From Bacteroidales bacterium (GTDB lineage: Bacteria; Bacteroidota; Bacteroidia; Bacteroidales; F082), in contig JAUXMV010000013.1 in the NCBI GenBank assembly GCA_030683155.1, forward strand, positions 1 to 50,655: 50,655 bases of DNA, given 5' to 3'. Within the stretch, counting starts at the first letter, position 1. Each line of letters opens with the position of its first letter. This document shows positions 31,124 to 40,190 of the stretch, one piece after another. Made by a program: the position numbers and the translations under genes. The notes beneath the pieces were generated by a model. It made no database searches, had not been told where the DNA came from, and was given only the letters and a program-made list of their open reading frames with translations.

Positions 31124-31810
31124 TTGATCAGAAAAGTCAGGTTTGAGAAATTCATCAGCCACTTTGCCGAACATATGCCGGTGGCTGAAACCGAATTGAA
31201 ATTTGATAGCCCTTTTCAGTTGCTGGTGGCAGTAATTTTGTCTGCACAATGCACTGATAAGCGCGTTAATATTATCACTCCACCATTTTTTGAAAAATTC
31301 CCTGATGCAGCCTCTTTGTCAATAGCGACCGAAGATGAAGTTTTTTCATTGATAAAAAGTTGTTCTTATCCCAACAACAAAACAAAAAGTCTTCTTGGGA
31401 TGGCTAAAAGTTTGGTTGCAGATTTTAATGAGATTGTGCCGGACAATATTGACGACTTGCAGCGATTGCCCGGAGTGGGGCGGAAAACAGCCAATGTGAT
31501 TGCTTCAGTCGTTTACAATAAACCCACAATGGCCGTTGATACGCATGTTTTTCGTGTTGCAGAGCGAATTGGACTAACAACTAAAGCAAGGAATCCATTG
31601 GATTCGGAGCAACAATTGGTTAAATATCTTCCGGAGGTCATAATTCCAAAAGCGCATCACTGGCTGATCCTGCATGGGCGCTATGTTTGCAAAGCACGTA
31701 AACCGTTGTGCAACGAATGCGGAATCAATGACTTTTGCCGATGGTATTTAAAACAAACCTCAATAGAAGTTGCTCAGCAACATAAATCAGATTCGGTGAA
31801 AACAAAATAA
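31124..31810 (+). CDS. nth: Endonuclease III
   Basis: A 228-residue DNA glycosylase/AP lyase that removes oxidised pyrimidines. Start: no ATG is available before the conserved N-terminal MPVAETEL block, and the family begins about 18 residues earlier, so a TTG at 31124 is the likely start. Seen: helix-hairpin-helix LPGVGRKTANVI with catalytic Lys121, Asp139 in AVDTHVFR, and the [4Fe-4S] loop Cys-x6-Cys-x2-Cys-x5-Cys near residues 187-203 (CKARKPLCNECGINDFC). The C-terminus carries an extra hydrophilic tail of about 20 residues. It is followed by bcp and recA, giving a DNA repair and oxidative defence group on one strand. Confidence 0.94.
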   Translation: MIRKVRFEKFISHFAEHMPVAETELKFDSPFQLLVAVILSAQCTDKRVNIITPPFFEKFPDAASLSIATEDEVFSLIKSCSYPNNKTKSLLGMAKSLVADFNEIVPDNIDDLQRLPGVGRKTANVIASVVYNKPTMAVDTHVFRVAERIGLTTKARNPLDSEQQLVKYLPEVIIPKAHHWLILHGRYVCKARKPLCNECGINDFCRWYLKQTSIEVAQQHKSDSVKTK

Positions 31811-31822
31811 TGTTTTCGTTTG

Positions 31823-31852
31823 TTGAACCTGCCGTAATTAGTTCTATTTTTG
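31823..31852 (+). promoter_or_regulatory. Bacteroidota-type promoter for bcp-recA
   Basis: TTG (31823-31825), 19 bases and TATTTTTG (31845-31852) fit the phylum consensus. Transcription would begin near 31859, about 16 bases before the bcp ATG. Since recA begins six bases after bcp, this promoter probably serves both. I see no SOS-box-like palindrome here. Confidence 0.6.
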
Positions 31853-31874
31853 TTTTACCTCAAACATTGATAAT

Positions 31875-32330
31875 ATGTTAAAAAAAGGCGATAAAGCTCC
31901 TGATTTTTCATCACAGGATCAAAATGGAAATCAAGTAAGTCTCAGTGCATTAAAGGGCAAAAAAGTAGCAATCTACTTTTATCCGAAAGACGATACACCT
32001 GGATGTACCAAAGAAGCTTGCAATCTGCGTGACAATCATAGCATGCTTTTAGAGGAAGGTTTTGTTGTTATTGGGGTCAGTCCCGATAACGATAAGTCTC
32101 ATGTTAAATTTGCAGAAAAATACAATCTTCCATTTTCATTGCTTGCCGACACTGAACTCGCCATCATCAAGGCATATGGTGCATGGGGTAAAAAGTCGAT
32201 GTATGGCAAAGAATATGAAGGTCTGCTTCGCACAACATTCATTATCAATGAAGAGGGTGTTGTTGATGAGGTGATTCAAAAAGTAAAAACGGACGATCAC
32301 GCCAACCAAATATTTAAAATTTATACCTAA
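31875..32330 (+). CDS. bcp: Thioredoxin-dependent thiol peroxidase (BCP/PrxQ)
   Basis: A 151-residue peroxiredoxin of the BCP/PrxQ class that reduces hydrogen peroxide and organic hydroperoxides with thioredoxin as electron donor. The peroxidatic Cys44 and the resolving Cys49 are in DDTPGCTKEACNLRD, five residues apart as in the atypical two-Cys PrxQ type; the active-site Thr41 and Arg are conserved (Arg in LLRTTFII). The fold-defining FYPKDDTPGC motif is intact and the length is normal. The gene is six bases from recA, so peroxide defence and recombinational repair share a transcript. Confidence 0.95.
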   Translation: MLKKGDKAPDFSSQDQNGNQVSLSALKGKKVAIYFYPKDDTPGCTKEACNLRDNHSMLLEEGFVVIGVSPDNDKSHVKFAEKYNLPFSLLADTELAIIKAYGAWGKKSMYGKEYEGLLRTTFIINEEGVVDEVIQKVKTDDHANQIFKIYT

Positions 32331-32336
32331 AATTGT

Positions 32337-33362
32337 ATGACATCAGAAAAAGCAAAAGAAAACCTGGATAAGCTGCGCCTCGAAAAGCTTAAGGCACTCG
32401 AATCAACTCTGGGAAGCATTGAAAAAGCTTACGGAAAGGGCAGCGTCATGAAACTTGGAGATGACGCAGTAGACAAAATTGAATCCATTCCAACCGGCTC
32501 TATAGGGTTGGATTATGCACTTGGGGTAGGAGGACTGCCAAAAGGCCGCGTAACTGAAATTTATGGCCCTGAAAGTTCTGGAAAAACCACACTGGCCTTG
32601 CATGTAATTGCTGAAGCTCAGAAGCGAGGAGGTATTGCAGCCTTCATTGATGCAGAGCATGCTTTCGACAGGTTTTACGCTGCCAAACTTGGTGTCGACA
32701 TCCAAAACCTACTGATTTCGCAGCCTGATTATGGTGAGCAAGCATTGGAAATTACTGAGAATCTCATCCGTTCGGGCGCAATTGATGTCATCGTAATTGA
32801 CTCTGTAGCAGCACTTACGCCTAAAAGTGAAATTGAAGGTGAGATGGGCGATTCCAAGATGGGGCTTCAGGCAAGATTGATGTCGCAGGCTTTGAGAAAA
32901 CTTACAGCTACCATTAGTAAAACAGGCGCCGTTTGTATCTTTATAAACCAGCTTCGTGATAAAATCGGAGTTATGTTTGGAAACCCTGAAACAACCACCG
33001 GAGGAAACGCGCTTAAGTTTTACAGTTCTGTTCGGTTGGATATCCGTAAAGTGAGCCAGTTGAAAGATGGTGACAACATAACTGGCAATCGTGCCAAAGT
33101 TAAGGTTGTAAAGAATAAAGTAGCACCACCATTTAAAAAAGCGGAATTTGATATCGTTTATGGCGAAGGCATTTCGAAGGTAGGTGAAATAATTGACCTT
33201 GGCGTGGAATACAACATCATCAAAAAAAGCGGCTCATGGTTCAGTTATGGCGAAACCAGACTTGGGCAAGGAAGAGATGCAGTTAAAAATCTGATCATGG
33301 AGAATCCTGAACTTTCGGATGAATTGGAAGCAAAAGTTAGAGAGGCGCTTGCAAAGGCCTAA
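32337..33362 (+). CDS. recA: Recombinase A
   Basis: A 341-residue RecA that forms filaments on single-stranded DNA, catalyses strand exchange and supports the SOS response. The Walker A motif is GPESSGKTT (residues 77-85), Walker [12 protein letters not shown], and the loop L2 region has [20 protein letters not shown]-like sequence; the C-terminal acidic tail is short ([13 protein letters not shown]). Length is close to the usual 340-350. A strong terminator follows at 33384. No intein or split is present. Confidence 0.97.
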   Translation: MTSEKAKENLDKLRLEKLKALESTLGSIEKAYGKGSVMKLGDDAVDKIESIPTGSIGLDYALGVGGLPKGRVTEIYGPESSGKTTLALHVIAEAQKRGGIAAFIDAEHAFDRFYAAKLGVDIQNLLISQPDYGEQALEITENLIRSGAIDVIVIDSVAALTPKSEIEGEMGDSKMGLQARLMSQALRKLTATISKTGAVCIFINQLRDKIGVMFGNPETTTGGNALKFYSSVRLDIRKVSQLKDGDNITGNRAKVKVVKNKVAPPFKKAEFDIVYGEGISKVGEIIDLGVEYNIIKKSGSWFSYGETRLGQGRDAVKNLIMENPELSDELEAKVREALAKA

Positions 33363-33383
33363 TAAATAGATGTTTATGGATTG

Positions 33384-33418
33384 AACCGCTGAATCATAAA
33401 GATTTAGCGGTTTTATCT
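33384..33418 (+). terminator. Intrinsic terminator of bcp-recA
   Basis: AACCGCTGAATC (33384-33395) pairs with GATTTAGCGGTT (33401-33412) over twelve bases with one G-T pair and a five-base loop, followed by the T-rich TTATCTTTT. It ends the recA transcript 22 bases after the stop codon. Confidence 0.8.
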
Positions 33419-33437
33419 TTTAATTGATTTAGGAAGT

Positions 33438-34445
33438 ATGAGAAGAATTTCATTTTATCTGGTATTGACGATCTTATTGTTTTTTGCGGCCTGCTCGGGT
33501 AGCCAAAAACCTGAAGTTTCAGAGGATGATCGGGCAGATGTTTTAACCCAGTTGAATCAACGAATTAAGGCTGATAGCAATAATGTTTTGCTACTTAATG
33601 AGAGGGCGCAGTACTATCTGGAGAAACAACAGATTGACAAAGCTTTGTTCGATTTAAATAAAGCCCTTGATATTGACAGTCGTAATGCAGAAATTTTTCT
33701 AACACTTGCAGAGGTTTATTTTGCAATGGGCAGATTGGATAATTGCAATGCAGCCCTCCTGAAAGCTTCTGAGATTGACCCAAAAAATCCCAAACCTTTT
33801 GTGAAGCTGGCGGAGTTGAATCTTATGATGGACAACCTTAATGTGGCTTTGGCATACACTGATAAGTCGCTTGCAGTGAGTAATTATAATCCGGAAGCTT
33901 TTTATGTAAGAGGCATGATTTTCCTCACCCGAAATGATACAGCTTCTGCAATGAAAAACCTGATGCTTGCTCTTGATCAAAAAGAAAATTTCTATGAACC
34001 AATGATGCAAATCGGAATTATTTTTTCCAATCAGCGCAATGAACTTGCTGAGCAGTATTTGCAAAAATTGATTGTCACATTTCCTGAAACCATGCAGGCC
34101 CGTTACCAGCTTGCGCTTTATCTTCAGGATAACAATCGTGTAGAAGATGCACTTTTACATTACGATACACTTTTGAAAAGCACACCATCGAATAAATTTG
34201 TATTATTCAATATTGGCTACGTACACCTTGTTTATCTTGAAAATTACGCAAAATCAATCGAATATTTTGATGAGGCGTTGGTTACTGACCCTGATTATAT
34301 AGACGCTTTGTATAACAAGGGGCGTGCTTTGGAAGAACTTGGAAAATACGTTACAGCCAGAGATCTTTATCAACAGGTTCTGCAACGTTCTACCAACTAT
34401 CAACTTGCCATTGAAGGATTAAACAGATTGGATCGCAGAAGATAA
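33438..34445 (+). CDS. TPR-repeat lipoprotein
   Basis: A 335-residue lipoprotein. The signal peptide ends in lipobox FFAAC (Cys19). Tetratricopeptide repeats run from about residue 45 to 330, for example AFYVRGMIFLTRNDTASAMK, FNIGYVHLVYLENYAKSIEY and ALYNKGRALEELGKYVTARD. TPR lipoproteins act as protein-interaction scaffolds, often in envelope assembly or gliding/T9SS machines. AGGAAG precedes the ATG. It is separated from recA by a terminator, and it ends five bases before a convergent minus-strand lipoprotein. No partner is suggested by context. Confidence 0.88.
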   Translation: MRRISFYLVLTILLFFAACSGSQKPEVSEDDRADVLTQLNQRIKADSNNVLLLNERAQYYLEKQQIDKALFDLNKALDIDSRNAEIFLTLAEVYFAMGRLDNCNAALLKASEIDPKNPKPFVKLAELNLMMDNLNVALAYTDKSLAVSNYNPEAFYVRGMIFLTRNDTASAMKNLMLALDQKENFYEPMMQIGIIFSNQRNELAEQYLQKLIVTFPETMQARYQLALYLQDNNRVEDALLHYDTLLKSTPSNKFVLFNIGYVHLVYLENYAKSIEYFDEALVTDPDYIDALYNKGRALEELGKYVTARDLYQQVLQRSTNYQLAIEGLNRLDRRR

Positions 34446-34450
34446 AAATT

Positions 34451-35146
34451 TTATTCGATCGGTATTAGCCTGAAATCTTTAAGAACCCATGAATCGTTGA
34501 TATTTTGGCCAGGTTGCAGAATCGTGTATTTTACCAAACCATGATTCTTTGCTATATAAAAATCCATGAATGCAGTATCAGGGGCATTTTTATAGTCAAC
34601 AACATTGGTATGGTAAACCTCTGAATACACTTTGCCATTAATCAAAAAATTATTTAACAGTGCAACATTGGTGTAATTTCCTTCATTTACACCCAACAAC
34701 TGAGTTTCTCCAAATGGATACTTTGGTATCAAGATGCTGAAATATCTTCCATTATTAAAGTACAATCTGTAGAGATCGTTCAACGTAGAGTTACCATAGG
34801 GTGTGCCCACAGCAATTTCGCCCTTGGATATGCCGGTCAAAGAACTTTGATAAAACATTTCAAGAGCGTGATAATAGTACCCATTCGTAGTGGCATCAAT
34901 GTGAAAACGGCGATCTCTGAAGACTTGATGAATTTTCACTGTATCCAGAATTTCAGAAGTAACATTTTCCTTTTTATAAATCCAGTAACTGCTTGAATCA
35001 AAGGCAATATATTCTTTGAACTCAGGAGAAATTTCCCGAACTGAATAGGGGTCTGCTTTCTCTTTTGTGCATTGCACTGTAAAACTGCCAATCAGGATTA
35101 ATAGCATTAACACTATAATATTTGAACGTTTTGCTTTCTTGTACAT
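34451..35146 (-). CDS. Hypothetical lipoprotein
   Basis: A 231-residue lipoprotein from the ATG at 35146 (MYKKAKRSN); a longer ORF start overlaps the deformylase gene and lacks a signal peptide. The hydrophobic stretch NIIVLMLLILIGSFTVQC gives a lipobox at Cys27 or so. No domain is recognised; the mature part is beta-rich with many aromatic residues (RDRRFHIDATTNGYYYH, GVNEGNYTN). The gene lies 46 bases after the exported deformylase gene and may share its transcript. It converges on the TPR gene. Confidence 0.8.
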   Translation of the reverse strand: MYKKAKRSNIIVLMLLILIGSFTVQCTKEKADPYSVREISPEFKEYIAFDSSSYWIYKKENVTSEILDTVKIHQVFRDRRFHIDATTNGYYYHALEMFYQSSLTGISKGEIAVGTPYGNSTLNDLYRLYFNNGRYFSILIPKYPFGETQLLGVNEGNYTNVALLNNFLINGKVYSEVYHTNVVDYKNAPDTAFMDFYIAKNHGLVKYTILQPGQNINDSWVLKDFRLIPIE

Positions 35147-35192
35147 GTATTTTCTTTTTAGTTGATTAAATAACAGTTTCAAACCACTTTTG

Positions 35193-35768
35193 TTATAACC
35201 TGTCTGTAAAAAGCACTCCATCAAGATGATCAATTTCGTGCTGAAAAATTCTGGCAGTAAAACCTTCCAATTTTTCCCGTATAACTTTTCCCTGTATATT
35301 CTGATATTTAACCTCAATCATCCATGGTCGTGTAACCGTGTCCCTGAGGATAGGGATAGAAAGACAACCTTCGATTCTAGCATGTAAGGAGTCGGAAAAA
35401 GCAATTATCTCAGGATTGACTATGATTTCAAATGGCTTACCTTCCTTATCAAAACGCTGAATCAAAAACAATCTGCGGTTGATACCAACTTGTGGAGCTG
35501 CAATTCCTACGCCTTTATGGTCGGGATGTTGAACTGTAACAAGCATCCTTTTCGAAAGTGTTGTCCAGATTTTCTTTTGAGTTTTTGGAATCTCCAAAGA
35601 TTGACGGCGCAGAATTTCATAGTCATCATTGTTGGTTGTAAGTGTGACATGCATTTTGTCTGTGGTCTTACCTGATTTGATTAATTGCCTTTCATATTTT
35701 GTAATACGCTGTGCATGAGTTGGTAAGCTAAGAATATATAAGGCAAAAAGGGAAATAATAATTTTCAT
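35193..35768 (-). CDS. Peptide deformylase-like protein with signal peptide
   Basis: A 191-residue protein of the peptide deformylase family. All three zinc-site motifs are present: GVGIAAPQ (residues 87-94; motif 1), EGCLSIP with Cys135 (motif 2) and HEIDHLDG with His177, Glu178 and His181 (motif 3). The unusual part is the N-terminus, MKIIISLFALYILSLPTHAQ, which reads as a classical signal peptide cut after THAQ, placing the enzyme in the periplasm, whereas housekeeping deformylases act at the ribosome. A second deformylase is not in this window. It could act on exported formyl peptides or have changed substrate. It is the upstream gene of a possible two-gene unit with a lipoprotein. Confidence 0.88.
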   Translation of the reverse strand: MKIIISLFALYILSLPTHAQRITKYERQLIKSGKTTDKMHVTLTTNNDDYEILRRQSLEIPKTQKKIWTTLSKRMLVTVQHPDHKGVGIAAPQVGINRRLFLIQRFDKEGKPFEIIVNPEIIAFSDSLHARIEGCLSIPILRDTVTRPWMIEVKYQNIQGKVIREKLEGFTARIFQHEIDHLDGVLFTDRL

Positions 35769-35960
35769 TTTATGACTTGCGGTTGCTGACCAGCAAAATT
35801 ACAGTTATCTTTACGCTTAATTACATACAAGATTAAAAAAAATGACATTTCATCAAAAATATTTCATGATCACAAAATGAATGGATGATTTCATTTTTAA
35901 AAATCTTTGATAATTAAAAAGGGAACGCTAATTAAATAGAATCAGTCGTTAATTAAGAGG

Positions 35961-36017
35961 ATTACTTTTAAGTTTTCCAGATGCATTCTATTTTGACAGT
36001 CCGAACTTTTAAGTAAT
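35961..36017. repeat. Inverted repeat upstream of aroC
   Basis: Arms at 35961-35974 (ATTACTTTTAAGTT) and 36004-36017 (AACTTTTAAGTAAT) match in inverse orientation at 12 of 14 positions, with a 29-base spacer, and end 45 bases before the aroC ATG. It may be a cruciform or regulator site. The remainder of the 35769-36062 gap between the divergent def-like gene and aroC shows a TAATTTTG box for def on the minus strand without a clear -33 partner. Confidence 0.4.
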
Positions 36018-36062
36018 ATCAGTAAATGATTTTTTTGAAGCATAACAATATTTTTTTTCGAT

Positions 36063-37142
36063 ATGGCAGCAAATACTTTTGGTGAAATTTTCAGACTCAC
36101 TTCTTTTGGCGAATCACATGGTAAGGGCATAGGAGGAATTATTGATGGCTGTCCGCCCGGCCTTTTTATTGATTTGAATTTCATTCAGGCAGAACTGAAC
36201 CGCCGGCGTCCCGGACAATCGCATTTGGCTTCGCCACGACAAGAATCTGATCAGATAGAGTTTCTTTCAGGTATCCTCGACGGAAAATCCACGGGAACAC
36301 CCATTGCATTTATCATATGGAACAGCGATCAGCGCTCGGACGATTATAATCATATTCAAGCGGCATACCGGCCTTCTCATGCAGATTACACCTATGAAAC
36401 AAAATATGGCGTGCGTGATCATAAAGGTGGAGGTCGCTCTTCTGCCCGCGAAACCATTGCCAGAGTGGTGGCTGGTGCTATTGCAAAACTTTTTTTAACA
36501 AAACATGCCATTGAAATCATTGGATACGTGAGCGAAATTGGTGGCATTTCTATGGTTCCACTAAAGCAAGTGCCATCATATGAAGAAGTTGAACAATCGC
36601 TTGTCAGATGTCCAGACAATGCTGTTTCAGAAAAAATGCAGTCACTTATCGAAGCAGTTAAACTGGAAGGTGATACATTGGGCGGGGTTATTAGCTGCCA
36701 TATTAATGGACTTCCGGTTGGATTGGGAGCACCGGTATTCGATAAATTTCATGCAGATCTTGCCAAAGCGATGCTGAGCATCAATGCCGTAAAAGGTTTT
36801 GATTACGGAAGTGGTTTTGAAGGTGTTAAACTTAAAGGTTCTGAGCAAAATGATAAATTTGTGATGGAAGATGGCAAAATAAGGACTTTGACGAACCATT
36901 CAGGAGGTATTCAGGGTGGCATAACAAATGGCGAAGAAGTCTTTTTAAGAGTTGCATTCAAACCGGTTGCAACAGTGATGAAAGATCAGGAAACCATCGA
37001 CAAAAGTGGTAACGCAATGGTTATGAAGGGTAAAGGCCGACATGATGTTTGTGTTTTGCCACGTGCTGTTGTCATCGTCGAAGCAATGGCAGCGATGGTT
37101 GCAATGGATCATTTTTTACGACATAAGATGTATCAACTTTAA
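36063..37142 (+). CDS. aroC: Chorismate synthase
   Basis: A 359-residue chorismate synthase, the last step of the shikimate pathway, converting EPSP to chorismate with reduced FMN. Family signatures: [21 protein letters not shown] (15-35 region, FMN/EPSP site), [31 protein letters not shown] (active-site Arg and His region) and [15 protein letters not shown] near residue 280. Length is normal. A 26-base gap separates it from the AsmA gene, so they are probably co-transcribed, although no functional link is known. Confidence 0.96.
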   Translation: MAANTFGEIFRLTSFGESHGKGIGGIIDGCPPGLFIDLNFIQAELNRRRPGQSHLASPRQESDQIEFLSGILDGKSTGTPIAFIIWNSDQRSDDYNHIQAAYRPSHADYTYETKYGVRDHKGGGRSSARETIARVVAGAIAKLFLTKHAIEIIGYVSEIGGISMVPLKQVPSYEEVEQSLVRCPDNAVSEKMQSLIEAVKLEGDTLGGVISCHINGLPVGLGAPVFDKFHADLAKAMLSINAVKGFDYGSGFEGVKLKGSEQNDKFVMEDGKIRTLTNHSGGIQGGITNGEEVFLRVAFKPVATVMKDQETIDKSGNAMVMKGKGRHDVCVLPRAVVIVEAMAAMVAMDHFLRHKMYQL

Positions 37143-37168
37143 GAGTGTTCAAAAAAAAATCAATAACA

Positions 37169-40015
37169 ATGAAAAAATTTATCAAAATATCAGGCATAAT
37201 ACTTCTGATTTTAATCACAGTTATGCTTACGCTTCCCTTTGTTTTTAAGGGGAAAATAGTAAAAATTGTAAAGGAAGAAATCAACAAGAGTGTAAATGCT
37301 CAGGTCAGGTTTCAAAAGGCCAGTTTAAGTTTTTTCAGAAGTTTTCCTGATCTGACCCTTTCGCTGAACAGACTTGAAATTATAGGCAACGAACCATTCG
37401 AGAATGTCAGTCTTGTAACAATGGAACGTTTTCAGGTCACCATCGATTTGAAGAGTCTGTTTAAAGAGAAGCCTTTTGAAATTAAGAAGATAGTCCTGAG
37501 AAAACCATTTTTAAACCTCTTGGTTCTCGAAGATGGGACAGTGAACTGGGATATTGTTAAGGAAAGTGACGAGCCTGAGACCAATGATTTGTCTGAAACT
37601 GATGAAGCTTCTTTTAAGCTTTCTCTTCGAGCGATGGATATCATTGGAGGCGATTTTGTTTATGAAGACAGAGAACTTGATTTCAAACTTTTAATGAAAG
37701 ATTTGAGCGGAAGCATGAAGGGTGACCTTTCGATGGATCAAACAGATATCATGACCAAACTTGAAATTGGTTCTCTTTCAATGGTTTATGAAGACATGAC
37801 CTTGCTTAATGAGGTTTCTGGCGTTTTCAATGCCGTTGTAGAGGCCAATCTTGCTGAAAGTATTTATGCGATTAAATCTGATAAGTTAATGCTCAATGAT
37901 TTAAACCTTGACTTTGATGGCAGTTTTGAACTTAATGAAGAAGATATTGCAATGGATTTTGCTTTCAAGGCGTCAGATGGGAACTTCAAGCAGATTTTGT
38001 CGCTTGTACCTGCAATATACATGACTGATTTTGCGAAAGTTCAAACTGAAGGACATTTTTCATTAGATGGTTTCATGAAAGGCAGCTACAGCGAGAAAAG
38101 CTTTCCAGGTTTTGGAATGAATCTGAATGTTGACAAGGCAATGTTTTTTTATCCTGACATGCCTCAAAAACTTGAAAACATCAACGTAAAAGCCTCTGTA
38201 AAAAACTCAAGTGGTGATTTTGATGATACATTTTTGCTGGTTGAAAATTTTGATTTCAGGATTGGAGAAAACCCTTTTGAAGCAAAATTAAAATTAAAAA
38301 CACCCATTAGTGACCCCGATATTGAATCGAGTTTCAAAGGCATATTGAACCTTGCAGATGTTTCTTCCTTGATTCCAGCCGAAGACTTTCAATCAATGAA
38401 AGGGATGCTGACTTTTAATTTTCTTTTGAAAACTCTTCTTTCTGACATCGAAAATCAACGCTACCAGAATATCGAAGCCAATGGAAATATGGATGTTAAG
38501 GGTGTTGAAGTTCCTTTCGACGGTTTAGAAAAACCTGTTTCAATAAAAGGATTGTTCCTGAAGTTTAGCCCTGAATACGCAACAATGAATCTTGACAGGC
38601 TTCAATTTGGAAAAAGTGATTTTTCAGCTAACGGAAACCTTGAAAATTATTTGGGTTATTTTCTCAGCGAAGGAACACTAAAAGGAAAGTTGAACCTTGT
38701 TTCTGAATTGATTGACGTCAATGAACTGATGAAACATTTTGCGTCACCGGAAACCGAAGTCATTGCGCAAGATACAACTGCAATCTCGCTCGACCTTCCT
38801 GAGAGGATCGAGTTTTATTTGGCAGCTAAAGCAGATCAGGTTTTCTACGAAAATTATGAACTTGAAAGAATGGATGCAGGAATACATTATTCAAATAAAC
38901 AGATTCGCTTCGACCCCTTGAAAGCCGACTTGCTTGGTGGCAGCATGAGTGTCAAAGGACTTTTTGATGGCAATGATAAAAATACACCAAAGGTCAATAT
39001 GGATTTCACAATAACAAGTTTTGATATCCCGTTGGCATATCAAAGCATTGCTTTATTTCAGGCAGCAGCGCCCATTGCAGAAAAAACAAAAGGTAGTTTT
39101 TCATCTTCATTCAATCTGAAAGGTAGGCTTGACGGTCAGTTGAATCCAATCTTTGAGTCACTTCAGGGTGGAGGAGATTTGAAATCGACACAGATAAAAA
39201 TTGAGTCAGTGAACGTGATGAATAAGTTAGCCGATCTTCTTGGCAACGAAAGTTACCGGCGAATGATAACAGATGGCATCAACTTTTCATTTGAGTTTGT
39301 GAATGGAAGAGTTTTTCAAAAACCATTTACCATAAATTATGCAGGCTCTGATGTTACGCTGGGTGGAAGCATTGGCTTTGATCAGCAACTGGATTATGAT
39401 ATGGTTTTTCAGGTTCCGTTTTCACAGCTTGGCTCTTCAGTGGCTGATGGCATTGCGAGTCTTGCCAGGCTCGCCGGCGATAAAGGAATCAATCTTAGTC
39501 CGGGTACTTCGGTGCAGGTAAAAGCCAAAATTACTGGTTTGGCAAGTGATCCAAAAGTATCTCTGGATTACAAGGATTTTGCGGGCAATCTTAAAGCAGA
39601 TTTAATGAACACAGCATTGCAAGAGTTGGATAAACAAAAAGAGCAACTCAAAGAGAAAGCCAGAGACGAAGCAGATAAATTAATTCAACAAGCCCGTGAA
39701 CAAGGTGACAAGCTGATTCAACAAGCCGAATCAGCAGCTGCGAATATTCGTGCTGAAGCGGCAAAGACTGCCGCTAATATTCGTGCTGAAACAAAGGCTC
39801 AAGGAGAAAAAATAGTAGCCGAAGGCAAAGCCAATGGGCTTATTGCTGAACGACTTGCAATAGAATCAGTTAAAAAATTGAATCAGCAAGCCGATAAAAG
39901 TGCCTCGGACCTTGAAAATGAAGCCGATAAAAAAGCCAATTCCCTTGTTGATGAGGCCAGAAGCAGAGCAGCACAACTAATTTTGGAAGCAGAGAAAAAA
40001 GCAGAAGGCATCTAA
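37169..40015 (+). CDS. AsmA-family protein with C-terminal Ala/Glu-rich coiled coil
   Basis: A 948-residue envelope protein from the ATG at 37169 (MKKFIKISG); a GTG 24 bases upstream is an alternative. One N-terminal membrane helix (about 5-25), then an AsmA/DUF-type N-terminal domain (about 30-170: SFFRSFPDLTLSLNRLEIIG) and a long beta-rich body of the bridge-like lipid-transport protein superfamily, ending with the AsmA C-terminal domain (about 670-830). Residues about 810-948 form a long charged helix with repeated DKLIQQA (two copies) and AANIRAE (two copies). AsmA proteins affect outer-membrane lipid supply. The tail is not part of the usual AsmA domain. Confidence 0.85.
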   Translation: MKKFIKISGIILLILITVMLTLPFVFKGKIVKIVKEEINKSVNAQVRFQKASLSFFRSFPDLTLSLNRLEIIGNEPFENVSLVTMERFQVTIDLKSLFKEKPFEIKKIVLRKPFLNLLVLEDGTVNWDIVKESDEPETNDLSETDEASFKLSLRAMDIIGGDFVYEDRELDFKLLMKDLSGSMKGDLSMDQTDIMTKLEIGSLSMVYEDMTLLNEVSGVFNAVVEANLAESIYAIKSDKLMLNDLNLDFDGSFELNEEDIAMDFAFKASDGNFKQILSLVPAIYMTDFAKVQTEGHFSLDGFMKGSYSEKSFPGFGMNLNVDKAMFFYPDMPQKLENINVKASVKNSSGDFDDTFLLVENFDFRIGENPFEAKLKLKTPISDPDIESSFKGILNLADVSSLIPAEDFQSMKGMLTFNFLLKTLLSDIENQRYQNIEANGNMDVKGVEVPFDGLEKPVSIKGLFLKFSPEYATMNLDRLQFGKSDFSANGNLENYLGYFLSEGTLKGKLNLVSELIDVNELMKHFASPETEVIAQDTTAISLDLPERIEFYLAAKADQVFYENYELERMDAGIHYSNKQIRFDPLKADLLGGSMSVKGLFDGNDKNTPKVNMDFTITSFDIPLAYQSIALFQAAAPIAEKTKGSFSSSFNLKGRLDGQLNPIFESLQGGGDLKSTQIKIESVNVMNKLADLLGNESYRRMITDGINFSFEFVNGRVFQKPFTINYAGSDVTLGGSIGFDQQLDYDMVFQVPFSQLGSSVADGIASLARLAGDKGINLSPGTSVQVKAKITGLASDPKVSLDYKDFAGNLKADLMNTALQELDKQKEQLKEKARDEADKLIQQAREQGDKLIQQAESAAANIRAEAAKTAANIRAETKAQGEKIVAEGKANGLIAERLAIESVKKLNQQADKSASDLENEADKKANSLVDEARSRAAQLILEAEKKAEGI

Positions 40016-40190
40016 GAAAATTATTCTTTTTGCTCAAAACGATTTAAAAGTTTACCGTTTCTCATTCAGCTGAAACTGTTTTCTGTTTATTGAGCGCTGA
40101 GTGAACATGCGGACATTCTAATCGTTATTTATCAAAAGATATTAGATCAAAATTAGTTGGTCCAAAAATCTAAATTAATTTGAGACAATT

